Assembly: GCA_902635795.1 (NCBI GenBank)
Contig: CACPPH010000003.1
Coordinates: forward strand, 1-58,078
Length of the DNA stretch: 58,078 nucleotides
DNA from: an uncultured Pelagibacteraceae bacterium
Lineage (GTDB): Bacteria > Pseudomonadota > Alphaproteobacteria > Pelagibacterales > Pelagibacteraceae
Reading direction: 5' to 3'
The notes beneath the pieces are model-generated. The model saw only the letters and a program-made list of their open reading frames with translations. It made no database searches and was not told the origin of the DNA. Every line of letters starts with the position of its first letter. Positions within the stretch are counted from its first letter, which is position 1. Of the stretch, positions 16,399 to 23,679 are shown one piece after another. The translations under genes and the position numbers were made by a program.

Positions 16399-17192
16399 TT
16401 TTAAAAACTAAACAATTATCTAAATCATTTGGTGGTTTGAAAGCTATTAATAAAGTTGATTTTGAACTTCCAAAAAATGAAATTAGAGGAATAATTGGAC
16501 CCAATGGCTCAGGTAAAAGTACATTTTTTAATTTAGTTTCAGGAATCTATGATAGCGATCCTGGAAGCTATATCGAGTTTGATGGTCATGATATTACTTT
16601 TACACCTCCACATGAGATTGCTAGTTATGGTTTATCAAGAACGTTCCAATTACTAAGACTTTATCAAGATATGACAGTTATAGACAATGTTATGTCGGGA
16701 TATCATACTAGAGTTCCTTACAAGTTTTTCGATGCAGTTATAGGAAGAAAAAAAATCTGGGATCAAGAAAGAGCTATCAAAGAGGAAATGATGGAACTCC
16801 TTTCTTTTGTAGGATTAGCAGACTATGCAGAGCTAAATGCTAGTGAGCTTTCTGGCGGTCAGAGAAGATTATTAGTTTTAGCAAGAGCAATCGCTATGAA
16901 ACCAAAATTACTAATGTTAGACGAACCAGCTGCGGGTTTATCCCCAGTCAACGTAGATAATTTAATGAAAATTATTATGCAGCTAAAAGAAAAATATGGC
17001 CTTACTCTTATTATTATAGAGCATATTTTAAAAGTCGTAATGGATACTTGTAATTCAGTAACTGTTTTTGACCATGGTCAGAAAATTGCAGAGGGTACTC
17101 CAGCTCAAGTAAAAGATGACAATGCTGTAATCGAGGCGTATTTGGGTAAAAAAATGGACGATGAAGAGATGAGAAAAGCTCTTGCAGTCTAA
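16395..17192 (+). CDS. livG: Branched-chain amino acid-type ABC transporter ATP-binding protein (LivG)
   Basis: A 265-aa ABC ATPase of the LivG type. Walker A GPNGSGKST is near residues 36-44, the Q-loop region RTFQLLRLY near 82, signature LSGGQRR near 155, Walker B LLMLDEPAAGLSP near 175-187, switch His in IIIEHILK. A LivG-type insertion (the VMSGYHTR segment) is present between the Q loop and the signature. It completes the transporter: livK, livM, livG on plus and livF, livH on the divergent minus operon. Confidence 0.93.
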   Translation: MILKTKQLSKSFGGLKAINKVDFELPKNEIRGIIGPNGSGKSTFFNLVSGIYDSDPGSYIEFDGHDITFTPPHEIASYGLSRTFQLLRLYQDMTVIDNVMSGYHTRVPYKFFDAVIGRKKIWDQERAIKEEMMELLSFVGLADYAELNASELSGGQRRLLVLARAIAMKPKLLMLDEPAAGLSPVNVDNLMKIIMQLKEKYGLTLIIIEHILKVVMDTCNSVTVFDHGQKIAEGTPAQVKDDNAVIEAYLGKKMDDEEMRKALAV

Positions 17193-17230
17193 AATGAATT
17201 TGATAATATTTTTCCATTCATAACGATTCA

Positions 17231-18214
17231 ATGAGCCAAAATATTAAAAAAATTTTTGAGAAACAAGGTTTCATAAGATTAAAGGGTGTTTTAGATTATA
17301 AAGAGGATTTAGAACCAATTTTAAATGATATGGCTTTTATCATGGATAGGCTCATTCATAGATTTGTTCCTAAAAGTGACAAAGTAAAAGTACTTAATTA
17401 TGAGTTTAAGAAAAAATACTCATATTTGGTTTCTTTAGATATTCCTGAACTTGATCAATATTTTAACATAAGACTTCCTGAAAAAAACATAAACGCTAAT
17501 AGTGATTTCTTTGCAAGTCAATCAATATGGAATTTAATTAAAAATAAAAAGATTTTAGATAAGATTGAAAAAATTCTAGGTCCCGAGATAGCTTCTAATC
17601 CTTGTCAAAATTCAAGAATTAAACAACCTGAAAAAGGTGTTGCAAAAAAGAATTTAAATGACGGCCTTGTTGGAAGAACTCCTTGGCATCAAGATGCCGG
17701 CGTTATGAATAAAAAAGGACAGAAGGGTACTGAATTAGTAACGTGTTGGATACCTTTTACTAAAACAAGAATAGAAAATGGTTGTATGCTTGCTGTAAAA
17801 GAAAGTCATAAATTTGGACTTGTTAACCACGATTTTGGAAGCAAGGGACAAGTAGAAGTTAGAGGCAAAGAAATAATCGATAAATTATCAACTGTGCCTC
17901 TTGAAGCTGATGTCGGAGATATAATATTATTAAATAGATATCTACTTCATTGTTCACTACCAAATAAATCAAAAAATTTTAGAATAAGTATGGACTTGAG
18001 ATATAATAAAGCAGGTCAGCCTTCAGGAAGAGACCCATTGCCTAATTTTATTGTTAAAAGTAAAAACAAAAAAAATATAAAAGTACAAAATTACAAACAA
18101 TGGATAGCTTTATGGGAAAAAGCTAAAGTAAAATGCATTCCAAGAAAATGGTCTTATAAATATCCTCTTCCTACTTTCAAAGGAACTAAAAGAGATTTAG
18201 CAAATATTATTTAA
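17231..18214 (+). CDS. Phytanoyl-CoA dioxygenase (PhyH) family protein
   Basis: A 327-aa iron/2-oxoglutarate dioxygenase of the PhyH family. TPWHQDAG gives H153 and D155, LLHCSLPN gives the distal H240, and KNFRISMDLRY gives R251 for 2-oxoglutarate. VTCWIPFTKTRIENGCMLAVKESH is the usual PhyH strand with the N-G-x-L/M ... S-H turn. Bacterial PhyH proteins hydroxylate diverse small molecules (ectoine, phosphonates, acyl-CoAs). It follows livG by 38 bases on the same strand and overlaps the next gene's start by one base, so it is likely co-transcribed with the transporter. It has no close resemblance to the other oxygenase in this operon. Confidence 0.85.
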   Translation: MSQNIKKIFEKQGFIRLKGVLDYKEDLEPILNDMAFIMDRLIHRFVPKSDKVKVLNYEFKKKYSYLVSLDIPELDQYFNIRLPEKNINANSDFFASQSIWNLIKNKKILDKIEKILGPEIASNPCQNSRIKQPEKGVAKKNLNDGLVGRTPWHQDAGVMNKKGQKGTELVTCWIPFTKTRIENGCMLAVKESHKFGLVNHDFGSKGQVEVRGKEIIDKLSTVPLEADVGDIILLNRYLLHCSLPNKSKNFRISMDLRYNKAGQPSGRDPLPNFIVKSKNKKNIKVQNYKQWIALWEKAKVKCIPRKWSYKYPLPTFKGTKRDLANII

Positions 18215-19140
18215 TGAATTCAAAATTATCGGAGAAGAATTATCTTCCCGAATTTTTTCTAGCTTGTCTCGGATATTTTTTATTTGTAACTCAAGACGCA
18301 ATAGTAAAATATATTGCTGAAGATTACGACATAATACAGATAATTTTCGTTAACTCCTTGTTTGCTCTTATACCTATTATTTTGTACACCCAAACCCTCG
18401 ATGGCTGGAAAGAATTAAAGGGTGCTAATTTAAAAATTCATTTTTTTAGAACTTTAACGATGGTATTAGCTGTTTTTTTTGCCTACACAGGATTCTATTT
18501 ATTACCAATGGTTACTATGTACAGTATTGTATTTTTAATTCCATTATTAATTACTATTGGATCGGTTTTATTTTTAGGTGAAGTCGTTAGATGGAAAAGA
18601 TTTACTGCTATAGTAATTGGTTTTATTGGAACACTTATTTCTATTAATCCTTTTGGAGCCGAAATTAATAGTTACGTATTTATAGCTTTGTTGTGCCCAA
18701 TTTTTGCGTCTGCAAGTTATTTAATAGTAAGAAAATATGGTTATGAGGAGAGCTTGTTCTCATTTTTAATATTTGGAAAAATTTTTATGATATTGTTTTC
18801 TGGTATATTTGTATTCTTTGTTTTCAAAGAGATGACATTTAATGATTTAGTTTTGAACGCTATTTCTGGAATTTCTAGAGGAACAGCCATGATATTTGTC
18901 ATCAATGCCGCTAGACACTTGCCTGGAGCAATTTTTGGATCAATTTTATATACTCAAATTTTTGCAGGTGTATTTTTGGGTTACGTTGTTTTTAATGAGA
19001 TACCTACAATTAATAATTATATAGGAAACTTAATAATAATTGCAGCAGGTGTATATATTGTTTTAAGAGAAGTAAAATTAAAGAAAAACATTGTTACTTC
19101 AACAGCAAGACACCCAACTATTCCTATTAAAAAAGATTAA
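18214..19140 (+). CDS. DMT-superfamily (EamA) transporter
   Basis: A 308-aa integral membrane protein with about ten hydrophobic helices arranged as two EamA repeats (roughly 12-145 and 155-295), the normal layout of drug/metabolite exporters. RTLTMVLAVFFAYTGFYLLPM is the repeat-1 motif and GTAMIFVINAARHLPGA the corresponding repeat-2 region. Exporter or importer of small metabolites; substrate unknown. It may release an end-product of the neighbouring pathway. Its last four bases overlap the convergent PanB-like gene. Confidence 0.85.
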   Translation: MNSKLSEKNYLPEFFLACLGYFLFVTQDAIVKYIAEDYDIIQIIFVNSLFALIPIILYTQTLDGWKELKGANLKIHFFRTLTMVLAVFFAYTGFYLLPMVTMYSIVFLIPLLITIGSVLFLGEVVRWKRFTAIVIGFIGTLISINPFGAEINSYVFIALLCPIFASASYLIVRKYGYEESLFSFLIFGKIFMILFSGIFVFFVFKEMTFNDLVLNAISGISRGTAMIFVINAARHLPGAIFGSILYTQIFAGVFLGYVVFNEIPTINNYIGNLIIIAAGVYIVLREVKLKKNIVTSTARHPTIPIKKD

Positions 19141-19949
19141 AATTTCTTTTTAAAATTTTCTAGAATTTCTTCACTAACATTTACTGAATTTTCAGGTCCA
19201 GGAAATTTCCCCTCTAAACTATCTTTGATAAATGCTTTTAAGGCTTTAACTCTTTCGATTTCAATTTCATCTTTCATCTTTTTTAAATTTGTATAAGCTT
19301 TTGCATGTCTAGGGGACTTTTCTTGCTCTCCACAGATATCATTCATGAATAGATACATAACATCAGCTTTTTTTCCAGATCCTAGAGATACAGTTACAAT
19401 ACTCGTCCTTTTTGATATTTCCCCCATAATATTTTCAGGAATAACTTCACATTCGGCTGAAAAGGCCCCAGCATCCTCTAAACGTTTAAATTTTTTAAAT
19501 AGTTCGTATGCTTCATCAGCAGTTTTACCTACAGCTCTTAAGCCACCAATCCATGTAGATTTTCTAGGAACCAAACCTAAATGACCCATAACTGGAACAT
19601 CTTCTTTTGCAAGCATAGAAACAACATCCATACTTCTCGCAGTCATAACCGCATCAGCACCATTCTCTAAAGCTTTAAAGGCTCCACGTAACACATCCTC
19701 TGCTGTAGGATAATTATGTAGCTCGAGTGCTGCCGTATAAAAAAGAGACTTGGATCCTTCCCGAACCTTCTTAACATTTGAAGCACTTCCTATTATCATG
19801 TCAAAACCTGCTTCTTCAGCTGCTTTTGCCTCTAATGAATTATTGGCAGTTACTTGTGTAAGAATTTTTTTTCCTTTAGCTTCAATAATATCACCTACAG
19901 TGACAGTTCTTTTTGCAGGATTAGCCGCCCAAGTATAAATATTTTTCAT
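19137..19949 (-). CDS. PanB-like protein (ketopantoate hydroxymethyltransferase / PEP mutase superfamily), active site altered
   Basis: A 270-aa TIM-barrel protein. The segment from residue 120 (MGHLGLVPRK ... GGLRAVGKTADEAYELF ... LEDAGAFSAECEVIPENI) aligns well with PanB (GHIGLTPQ ... GGYKVQGKT ... AGA-x-x-x-x-E-x-V-P), and E168 matches PanB's catalytic Glu. Upstream, PanB's metal-binding residues are missing: GDS reads GSA (about 54-56) and VKLEGG reads VMTARS (101-106), with the intervening aspartate region shortened. So ordinary ketopantoate synthesis is doubtful; a related aldol or lyase reaction on a 2-oxoacid is possible. Probably in one operon with the DUF1907 gene (17-base gap). Confidence 0.7.
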   Translation of the reverse strand: MKNIYTWAANPAKRTVTVGDIIEAKGKKILTQVTANNSLEAKAAEEAGFDMIIGSASNVKKVREGSKSLFYTAALELHNYPTAEDVLRGAFKALENGADAVMTARSMDVVSMLAKEDVPVMGHLGLVPRKSTWIGGLRAVGKTADEAYELFKKFKRLEDAGAFSAECEVIPENIMGEISKRTSIVTVSLGSGKKADVMYLFMNDICGEQEKSPRHAKAYTNLKKMKDEIEIERVKALKAFIKDSLEGKFPGPENSVNVSEEILENFKKKF

Positions 19950-19966
19950 ATTTATATTTAATCAAA

Positions 19967-20929
19967 CTAATTAGTATTTTTCAATTCCTTGTAAATATTA
20001 TTCACTCTATGAACTTCTTCGGCGGTATTGAAATAGCATTCATATTCAATTTCATTAGGGGTTACATCGAAATGATAGTGGCCGGCATCTTGAGCACCTT
20101 TATAAGAATGAAAATGAGTGTGTTCTCCTGACTCTCTTAAATCTAATTTTCCTCCAGAGGGATCATTAGTCCATAAAACTGAATAGCATTGAAAATGTGG
20201 CCCTATAGGTTCGTAAAATTGTAAAAAATCCTTAACACATTTCATTTGTTTTGGATCATAATATTCGTGTTTTATATCTGCATAGTCTGGTTGAACATGG
20301 GATTTAATCTTACCATTTAAGATCCTAAACACACCACCCAGCGCCACACTTAAGTTTGTTTGTAAATTTTCAATTAATGCAGTTCTCATAGATTGAGGTA
20401 AAGAGCCTTGCTCACCTGACCTTCCTTTAATTTTAATTTTTATAACATCTCCTTTTTTCCCCTCAGAGTAATAGATATTTCCTAGTCCGCCATGTTTTCG
20501 GTGATTGTAAGGAGTTGATTTACATTTATTATTTTTATCTACTTGAGCAATTATAGATTTTGAATCGTTAGTTATTAAATTTTCATTAATGATAAGTTCT
20601 CCACAGTGACCCTCTAAGCACGACATAGCTCCTGATCCTGCACCTAAAGCATAAGATTTCTCTGAGCCTATTCTTTTTGCTATTTCTTCATAATCAAATT
20701 CAGTACCTATGAACCTTTTATCGTGCATGTATGGTTCACCTCCAACATCAATAATTCTTTGGTTTCCACTTATACCTTCAGCAGGGCAATCCCATTTTCT
20801 TAGATCAGGGCATTCAACAATTGAAATATCAACTTCAATATAGTTTTTTGACAAACCCTTTTTTAGAGCTTCGCTTATTTGTTTTAAAGAAATTTGATGA
20901 AACTTAGCTTTTTCGATTGTTAATTCCAT
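19967..20929 (-). CDS. DUF1907 protein, C11orf54 (PTD012)-like putative ester hydrolase
   Basis: A 320-aa protein resembling the DUF1907 domain of human C11orf54/PTD012. The strongest match is the C-terminal HTHFHSYKGAQDAGHYHFD (about residues 267-285), whose histidines correspond to the zinc-binding H-x-H-x-H cluster, followed by NEIEYECYFN. The N-terminal part has CPDLRKWDCPAEGISGN and DVGGEPYMHD, then the glycine-rich YALGAGSGAMSC. The human protein is reported to hydrolyse small esters in vitro; the physiological substrate is unknown. It starts 51 bases from a divergent hydratase-like gene. A bacterial copy in an operon with a PanB-like gene is a useful context clue. Confidence 0.72.
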   Translation of the reverse strand: MELTIEKAKFHQISLKQISEALKKGLSKNYIEVDISIVECPDLRKWDCPAEGISGNQRIIDVGGEPYMHDKRFIGTEFDYEEIAKRIGSEKSYALGAGSGAMSCLEGHCGELIINENLITNDSKSIIAQVDKNNKCKSTPYNHRKHGGLGNIYYSEGKKGDVIKIKIKGRSGEQGSLPQSMRTALIENLQTNLSVALGGVFRILNGKIKSHVQPDYADIKHEYYDPKQMKCVKDFLQFYEPIGPHFQCYSVLWTNDPSGGKLDLRESGEHTHFHSYKGAQDAGHYHFDVTPNEIEYECYFNTAEEVHRVNNIYKELKNTN

Positions 20930-20980
20930 AATCTATTAATATCATTTAAAGAAGTTTATCAATTAAATATAATTTTTATT

Positions 20981-21760
20981 ATGAACAAGTTGGGTACAGA
21001 ACTAGCAACCGCGTGGATGAAGAAAACTTTAGTTGATCTAAATGGGTTCAGTGAAAATGAAATTCCAAAAAATCGAGATGAAGCATACAAAGCTTTAAAT
21101 TTATTCTATGAAGAATTGGATAAAAAAACAGTTGGTTGGAAAATAGGGGCAGTTGCAAAAGAAGTTCAAAAAGAGGAAGGCTTTGATGGGCCTGTTCCAG
21201 GTAAAATTTTTAAAGAAACTATTTTACCTCCTAATTGCTCGATTAAATATTCAGAAATCCCTTACTCCAACTTGGAATGTGAATATGCATTTGAAATTGA
21301 TCAAGATGTAAAAATTGATAGCGAATTGCTAAATAAAATAAATAATTTTAAATTATATACAGCTATTGATATTACGTCTTCAAGGTATGTACAAAGTTCA
21401 AAAAATAAATTTGATAAACTAGTTCAAATGTATCTTGGTATTTCTGACCATGGAAATGGAGGTAAGATTATTATAGGAGAAGAGATAAGGAATTGGCGAA
21501 CTACAGATATTAATAAAATTAAGATTAGATTAAAAATCAACGACAAAGTTACTCAACCCTATTTCACTGGTACAAAGAGAATAGATCCTAGAGACTCATT
21601 AAAGGCTTTTGTTGATGAGTTTAAAGATAAAAATATGAGCTTTAAAAAAGGAGATTATCTACTTTGCGGTTCTTTGACTCAACCATACAAAATTAATATG
21701 AAAGATAAAATTATTGTGACTTACGAAAATTTAGGAGATATTAATATTAAGATCTTATGA
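20981..21760 (+). CDS. 2-keto-4-pentenoate hydratase (MhpD)/fumarylacetoacetate hydrolase-family protein
   Basis: A 259-aa protein of the FAH/MhpD fold. VGWKIGAVAKEVQ (about 46) is the family V-G-x-K-I-G-x motif; NLECEYAFEI (about 97-106) has the E-x-E metal pair; FDKLVQMYLGISDHG is an unusual replacement for the common helix carrying the third ligand; RDSLKAFVDEF and KGDYLLCGSLTQPYKI match the usual L-x-x-G-D-x-I-x-x-G-S-L-T end. Relatives hydrate 2-hydroxypenta-2,4-dienoate or decarboxylate oxalocrotonate in meta-cleavage pathways. It overlaps the following SDR gene by four bases (ATGA). Substrate unknown. Confidence 0.78.
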   Translation: MNKLGTELATAWMKKTLVDLNGFSENEIPKNRDEAYKALNLFYEELDKKTVGWKIGAVAKEVQKEEGFDGPVPGKIFKETILPPNCSIKYSEIPYSNLECEYAFEIDQDVKIDSELLNKINNFKLYTAIDITSSRYVQSSKNKFDKLVQMYLGISDHGNGGKIIIGEEIRNWRTTDINKIKIRLKINDKVTQPYFTGTKRIDPRDSLKAFVDEFKDKNMSFKKGDYLLCGSLTQPYKINMKDKIIVTYENLGDINIKIL

Positions 21761-22503
21761 AAACAGCATTAATCACAGGGGCTAGCCAAGGCATCGGAGC
21801 AGCAATAGCTGATAAGCTTAATAATAAAAAAATTAAAGTTATTTTAGTTTCAAGATCAAAAAGTAAATTAAAAACTTTTCAAAAGAATTTAAAATTTCCT
21901 AAAAATTCTTTAATCATTTCTAAAGACTTAAGATCATTATCTGCATGCAATTCAGTTGCTAAAAAAATTAAAAAATTGAATTACCTCATAAATGTAGCAG
22001 GGGCAACAAAGGGAGGAAAATTTTTAAATCTGAATGATAATATCTGGGAAGATGGATTTAATTTAAAATTTAAAGCTGCAGTAAGATTAAGTAGAGCTTT
22101 TTGGCCTTCTCTCAAAAAAAGCAAAGGAAAAGTTATTAATATTGGAGGAGGGGCCGCTAGAAATCCTTCAAATACATTTATGATAGGCGGTGCTGTTAAT
22201 TCAGCGTTAAATAATTTTTCGAAAGCTTTAGCTATGCAAGGTAAAATTGATAAAGTTTCTGTATCGATTATTCATCCAGGTATGACTTTAACAAGTAGAC
22301 TAGAAAAACTTCTACAAACAGACGCAAAAATATTTAAAAGAAGTGTTAAACAAATTTTAAAACAAAGGTGTAAAATTGAGAAAATAAAAAGACCTACAAA
22401 ACCTGAAGAAGTCGCAAATTTAGTTTATAAACTGATTAAAGATAAAAAATCAAATTTTAAAAACTTTTCAATAGACGGCGGAAAAATTAAAAATTTAAGA
22501 TGA
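21757..22503 (+). CDS. SDR-family protein with altered catalytic residues
   Basis: A 248-aa short-chain dehydrogenase/reductase fold. The coenzyme loop TGASQGIGAA is at 7-16, the adenine-side NVAGATKGG region near 79-87, and the C-terminus (IHPGMTLTSR, NFSIDGG) is normal. The catalytic triad is not: the strand that normally reads I-N-I-S-S reads INIGGGA (127-133), and the Y-x-x-x-K pair is replaced by G144 and N148 in FMIGGAVNSALNN. It may therefore bind NAD(P) without normal redox chemistry, or use other residues. Overlaps both neighbours by four bases, so it is co-translated with the hydratase-like and HDAC-family proteins. Confidence 0.82.
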   Translation: MKTALITGASQGIGAAIADKLNNKKIKVILVSRSKSKLKTFQKNLKFPKNSLIISKDLRSLSACNSVAKKIKKLNYLINVAGATKGGKFLNLNDNIWEDGFNLKFKAAVRLSRAFWPSLKKSKGKVINIGGGAARNPSNTFMIGGAVNSALNNFSKALAMQGKIDKVSVSIIHPGMTLTSRLEKLLQTDAKIFKRSVKQILKQRCKIEKIKRPTKPEEVANLVYKLIKDKKSNFKNFSIDGGKIKNLR

Positions 22504-23426
22504 TTGTATACAGTCATCCAGATTGTTTACTAAAATTTAATGGACAAGGCCATCCAGAGAGAAAAGAAAGATTAGATAGTATACTAAAATCTATTAAATC
22601 ATCCGATTTAAAAGTAGAGTTTAAAGAGGCTCCTAAGGTGGATTTAGAGATAGTTTCATTAGTGCATCCCAAGAAACATATTGAACAGATATTTGCTAAT
22701 ATTCCAAAGGAAGGAATTATCGGTGTTGAGAAAGAGCCATACGCAGATACAATGTTATGTCCTAATAGTGAAAATGCAATTTTAAGATCCTGTGGTTCAG
22801 GTATTGCTGCTTGTGATGATCTAATTAAAAGTAATGAGCGAGTTTTTTGTGCAATTAGACCTCCTGGACATCATGCAGAAACTGTTCGAGCTAATGGCTT
22901 TTGTTTCATTAATAATATTGCAGTTGCAGCAAGATATTTACAAAAAAAATACAATATAGGAAAAGTAGCTATTATTGATTTTGATGTTCATCATGGCAAC
23001 GGAACCCAAGAAATATTTTATAAAGATAATTCTGTTGCTTATGGATCTTCTCATGAATTTCCATTATTTCCTGGAACTGGAGCTGAAAATGAAACAGGTG
23101 TAGGTAATATTTATAACGCTACTTTAAAAGCTGGCATAAAAAGTGAGGAATTTCATGATATTTTTGAAAAAAAAGTTTTAACTCCTGTAGAAAAGTTTAA
23201 GCCAGAAGTTATTTTAATTTCTGCTGGTTTTGATGCTCATAAAAGAGACCCTCTAGCAAATATAAACTTAGAATCTGGTGATTTTTTTACGATTACAAAA
23301 AAAATAATTGAAATTGCTAATATTCATTCAAAAGGAAGAGTAATTTCTTTTTTGGAAGGCGGTTATGATTTACAAGCTTTATCCGAAAGTATAATTGAGC
23401 ACCTTAAAGGGTTAAAAAAGGGTTAA
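22500..23426 (+). CDS. Histone deacetylase-family amidohydrolase (acetylpolyamine amidohydrolase-like)
   Basis: A 308-aa arginase/deacetylase-fold protein. All key residues are visible: HPERKERL near 19-26, RPPGHHAE (about 120-127, the His pair), IDFDVHHGNGTQE (about 160-172, zinc Asp and His), SAGFDAHKRDPL (about 247, zinc Asp) and LEGGYDL (about 290, the catalytic Tyr). Bacterial members deacylate acetylated small amines, polyamines or lysine. Length is normal for the class. Here it is the third gene of a hydratase/SDR/HDAC operon, suggesting removal of an acyl group from a small molecule rather than a chromatin role. Its stop overlaps a small convergent gene. Confidence 0.88.
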   Translation: MIVYSHPDCLLKFNGQGHPERKERLDSILKSIKSSDLKVEFKEAPKVDLEIVSLVHPKKHIEQIFANIPKEGIIGVEKEPYADTMLCPNSENAILRSCGSGIAACDDLIKSNERVFCAIRPPGHHAETVRANGFCFINNIAVAARYLQKKYNIGKVAIIDFDVHHGNGTQEIFYKDNSVAYGSSHEFPLFPGTGAENETGVGNIYNATLKAGIKSEEFHDIFEKKVLTPVEKFKPEVILISAGFDAHKRDPLANINLESGDFFTITKKIIEIANIHSKGRVISFLEGGYDLQALSESIIEHLKGLKKG

Positions 23427-23545
23427 AGACCCATATTTGACCAGTTATCAGGATTTTCAAATTTCTCTATTTCTTTTTTTGTTACAGGTCTAAAAAGATA
23501 ATAAATAATATATGCCGTCAAAAAAAATAGAAAAATTGAATTCAT
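23423..23545 (-). CDS. Small 40-aa single-pass membrane protein, unknown
   Basis: A short open frame with ATG at 23545 and TAA at 23423. The product is 40 residues: an N-terminal hydrophobic helix (about residues 3-18, rich in Phe, Ile, Tyr and Leu), then RPVTKKEIEKFENPDNW and a short tail. The pattern (one membrane helix, then a Lys/Glu helix and an N-P-x-N-W turn) looks designed rather than random, and it fills an otherwise empty gap. It overlaps the HDAC-family stop by three bases, convergently. I do not recognise the family. No Shine-Dalgarno sequence is obvious, so this is tentative. Confidence 0.5.
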   Translation of the reverse strand: MNSIFLFFLTAYIIYYLFRPVTKKEIEKFENPDNWSNMGL

Positions 23546-23679
23546 AAAATAAGTGTACCAAATTTTTAGTGGATTTTATCATCAAAAACTCAATATTTTC
23601 CTATTTTTTTATTCACACAGCACCCAAATCGTTCACATATAAAGGTGATTTAATAAGACAAAAGTTTAGAATCCGACTC

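Noticed and set aside
23569-23679. Longer N-terminus for the Glu-Pro repeat protein from ATG 23569
   Set aside because: Would put 37 residues of mixed character before the first membrane helix with no ribosome site; ATG 23680 gives a cleaner start.
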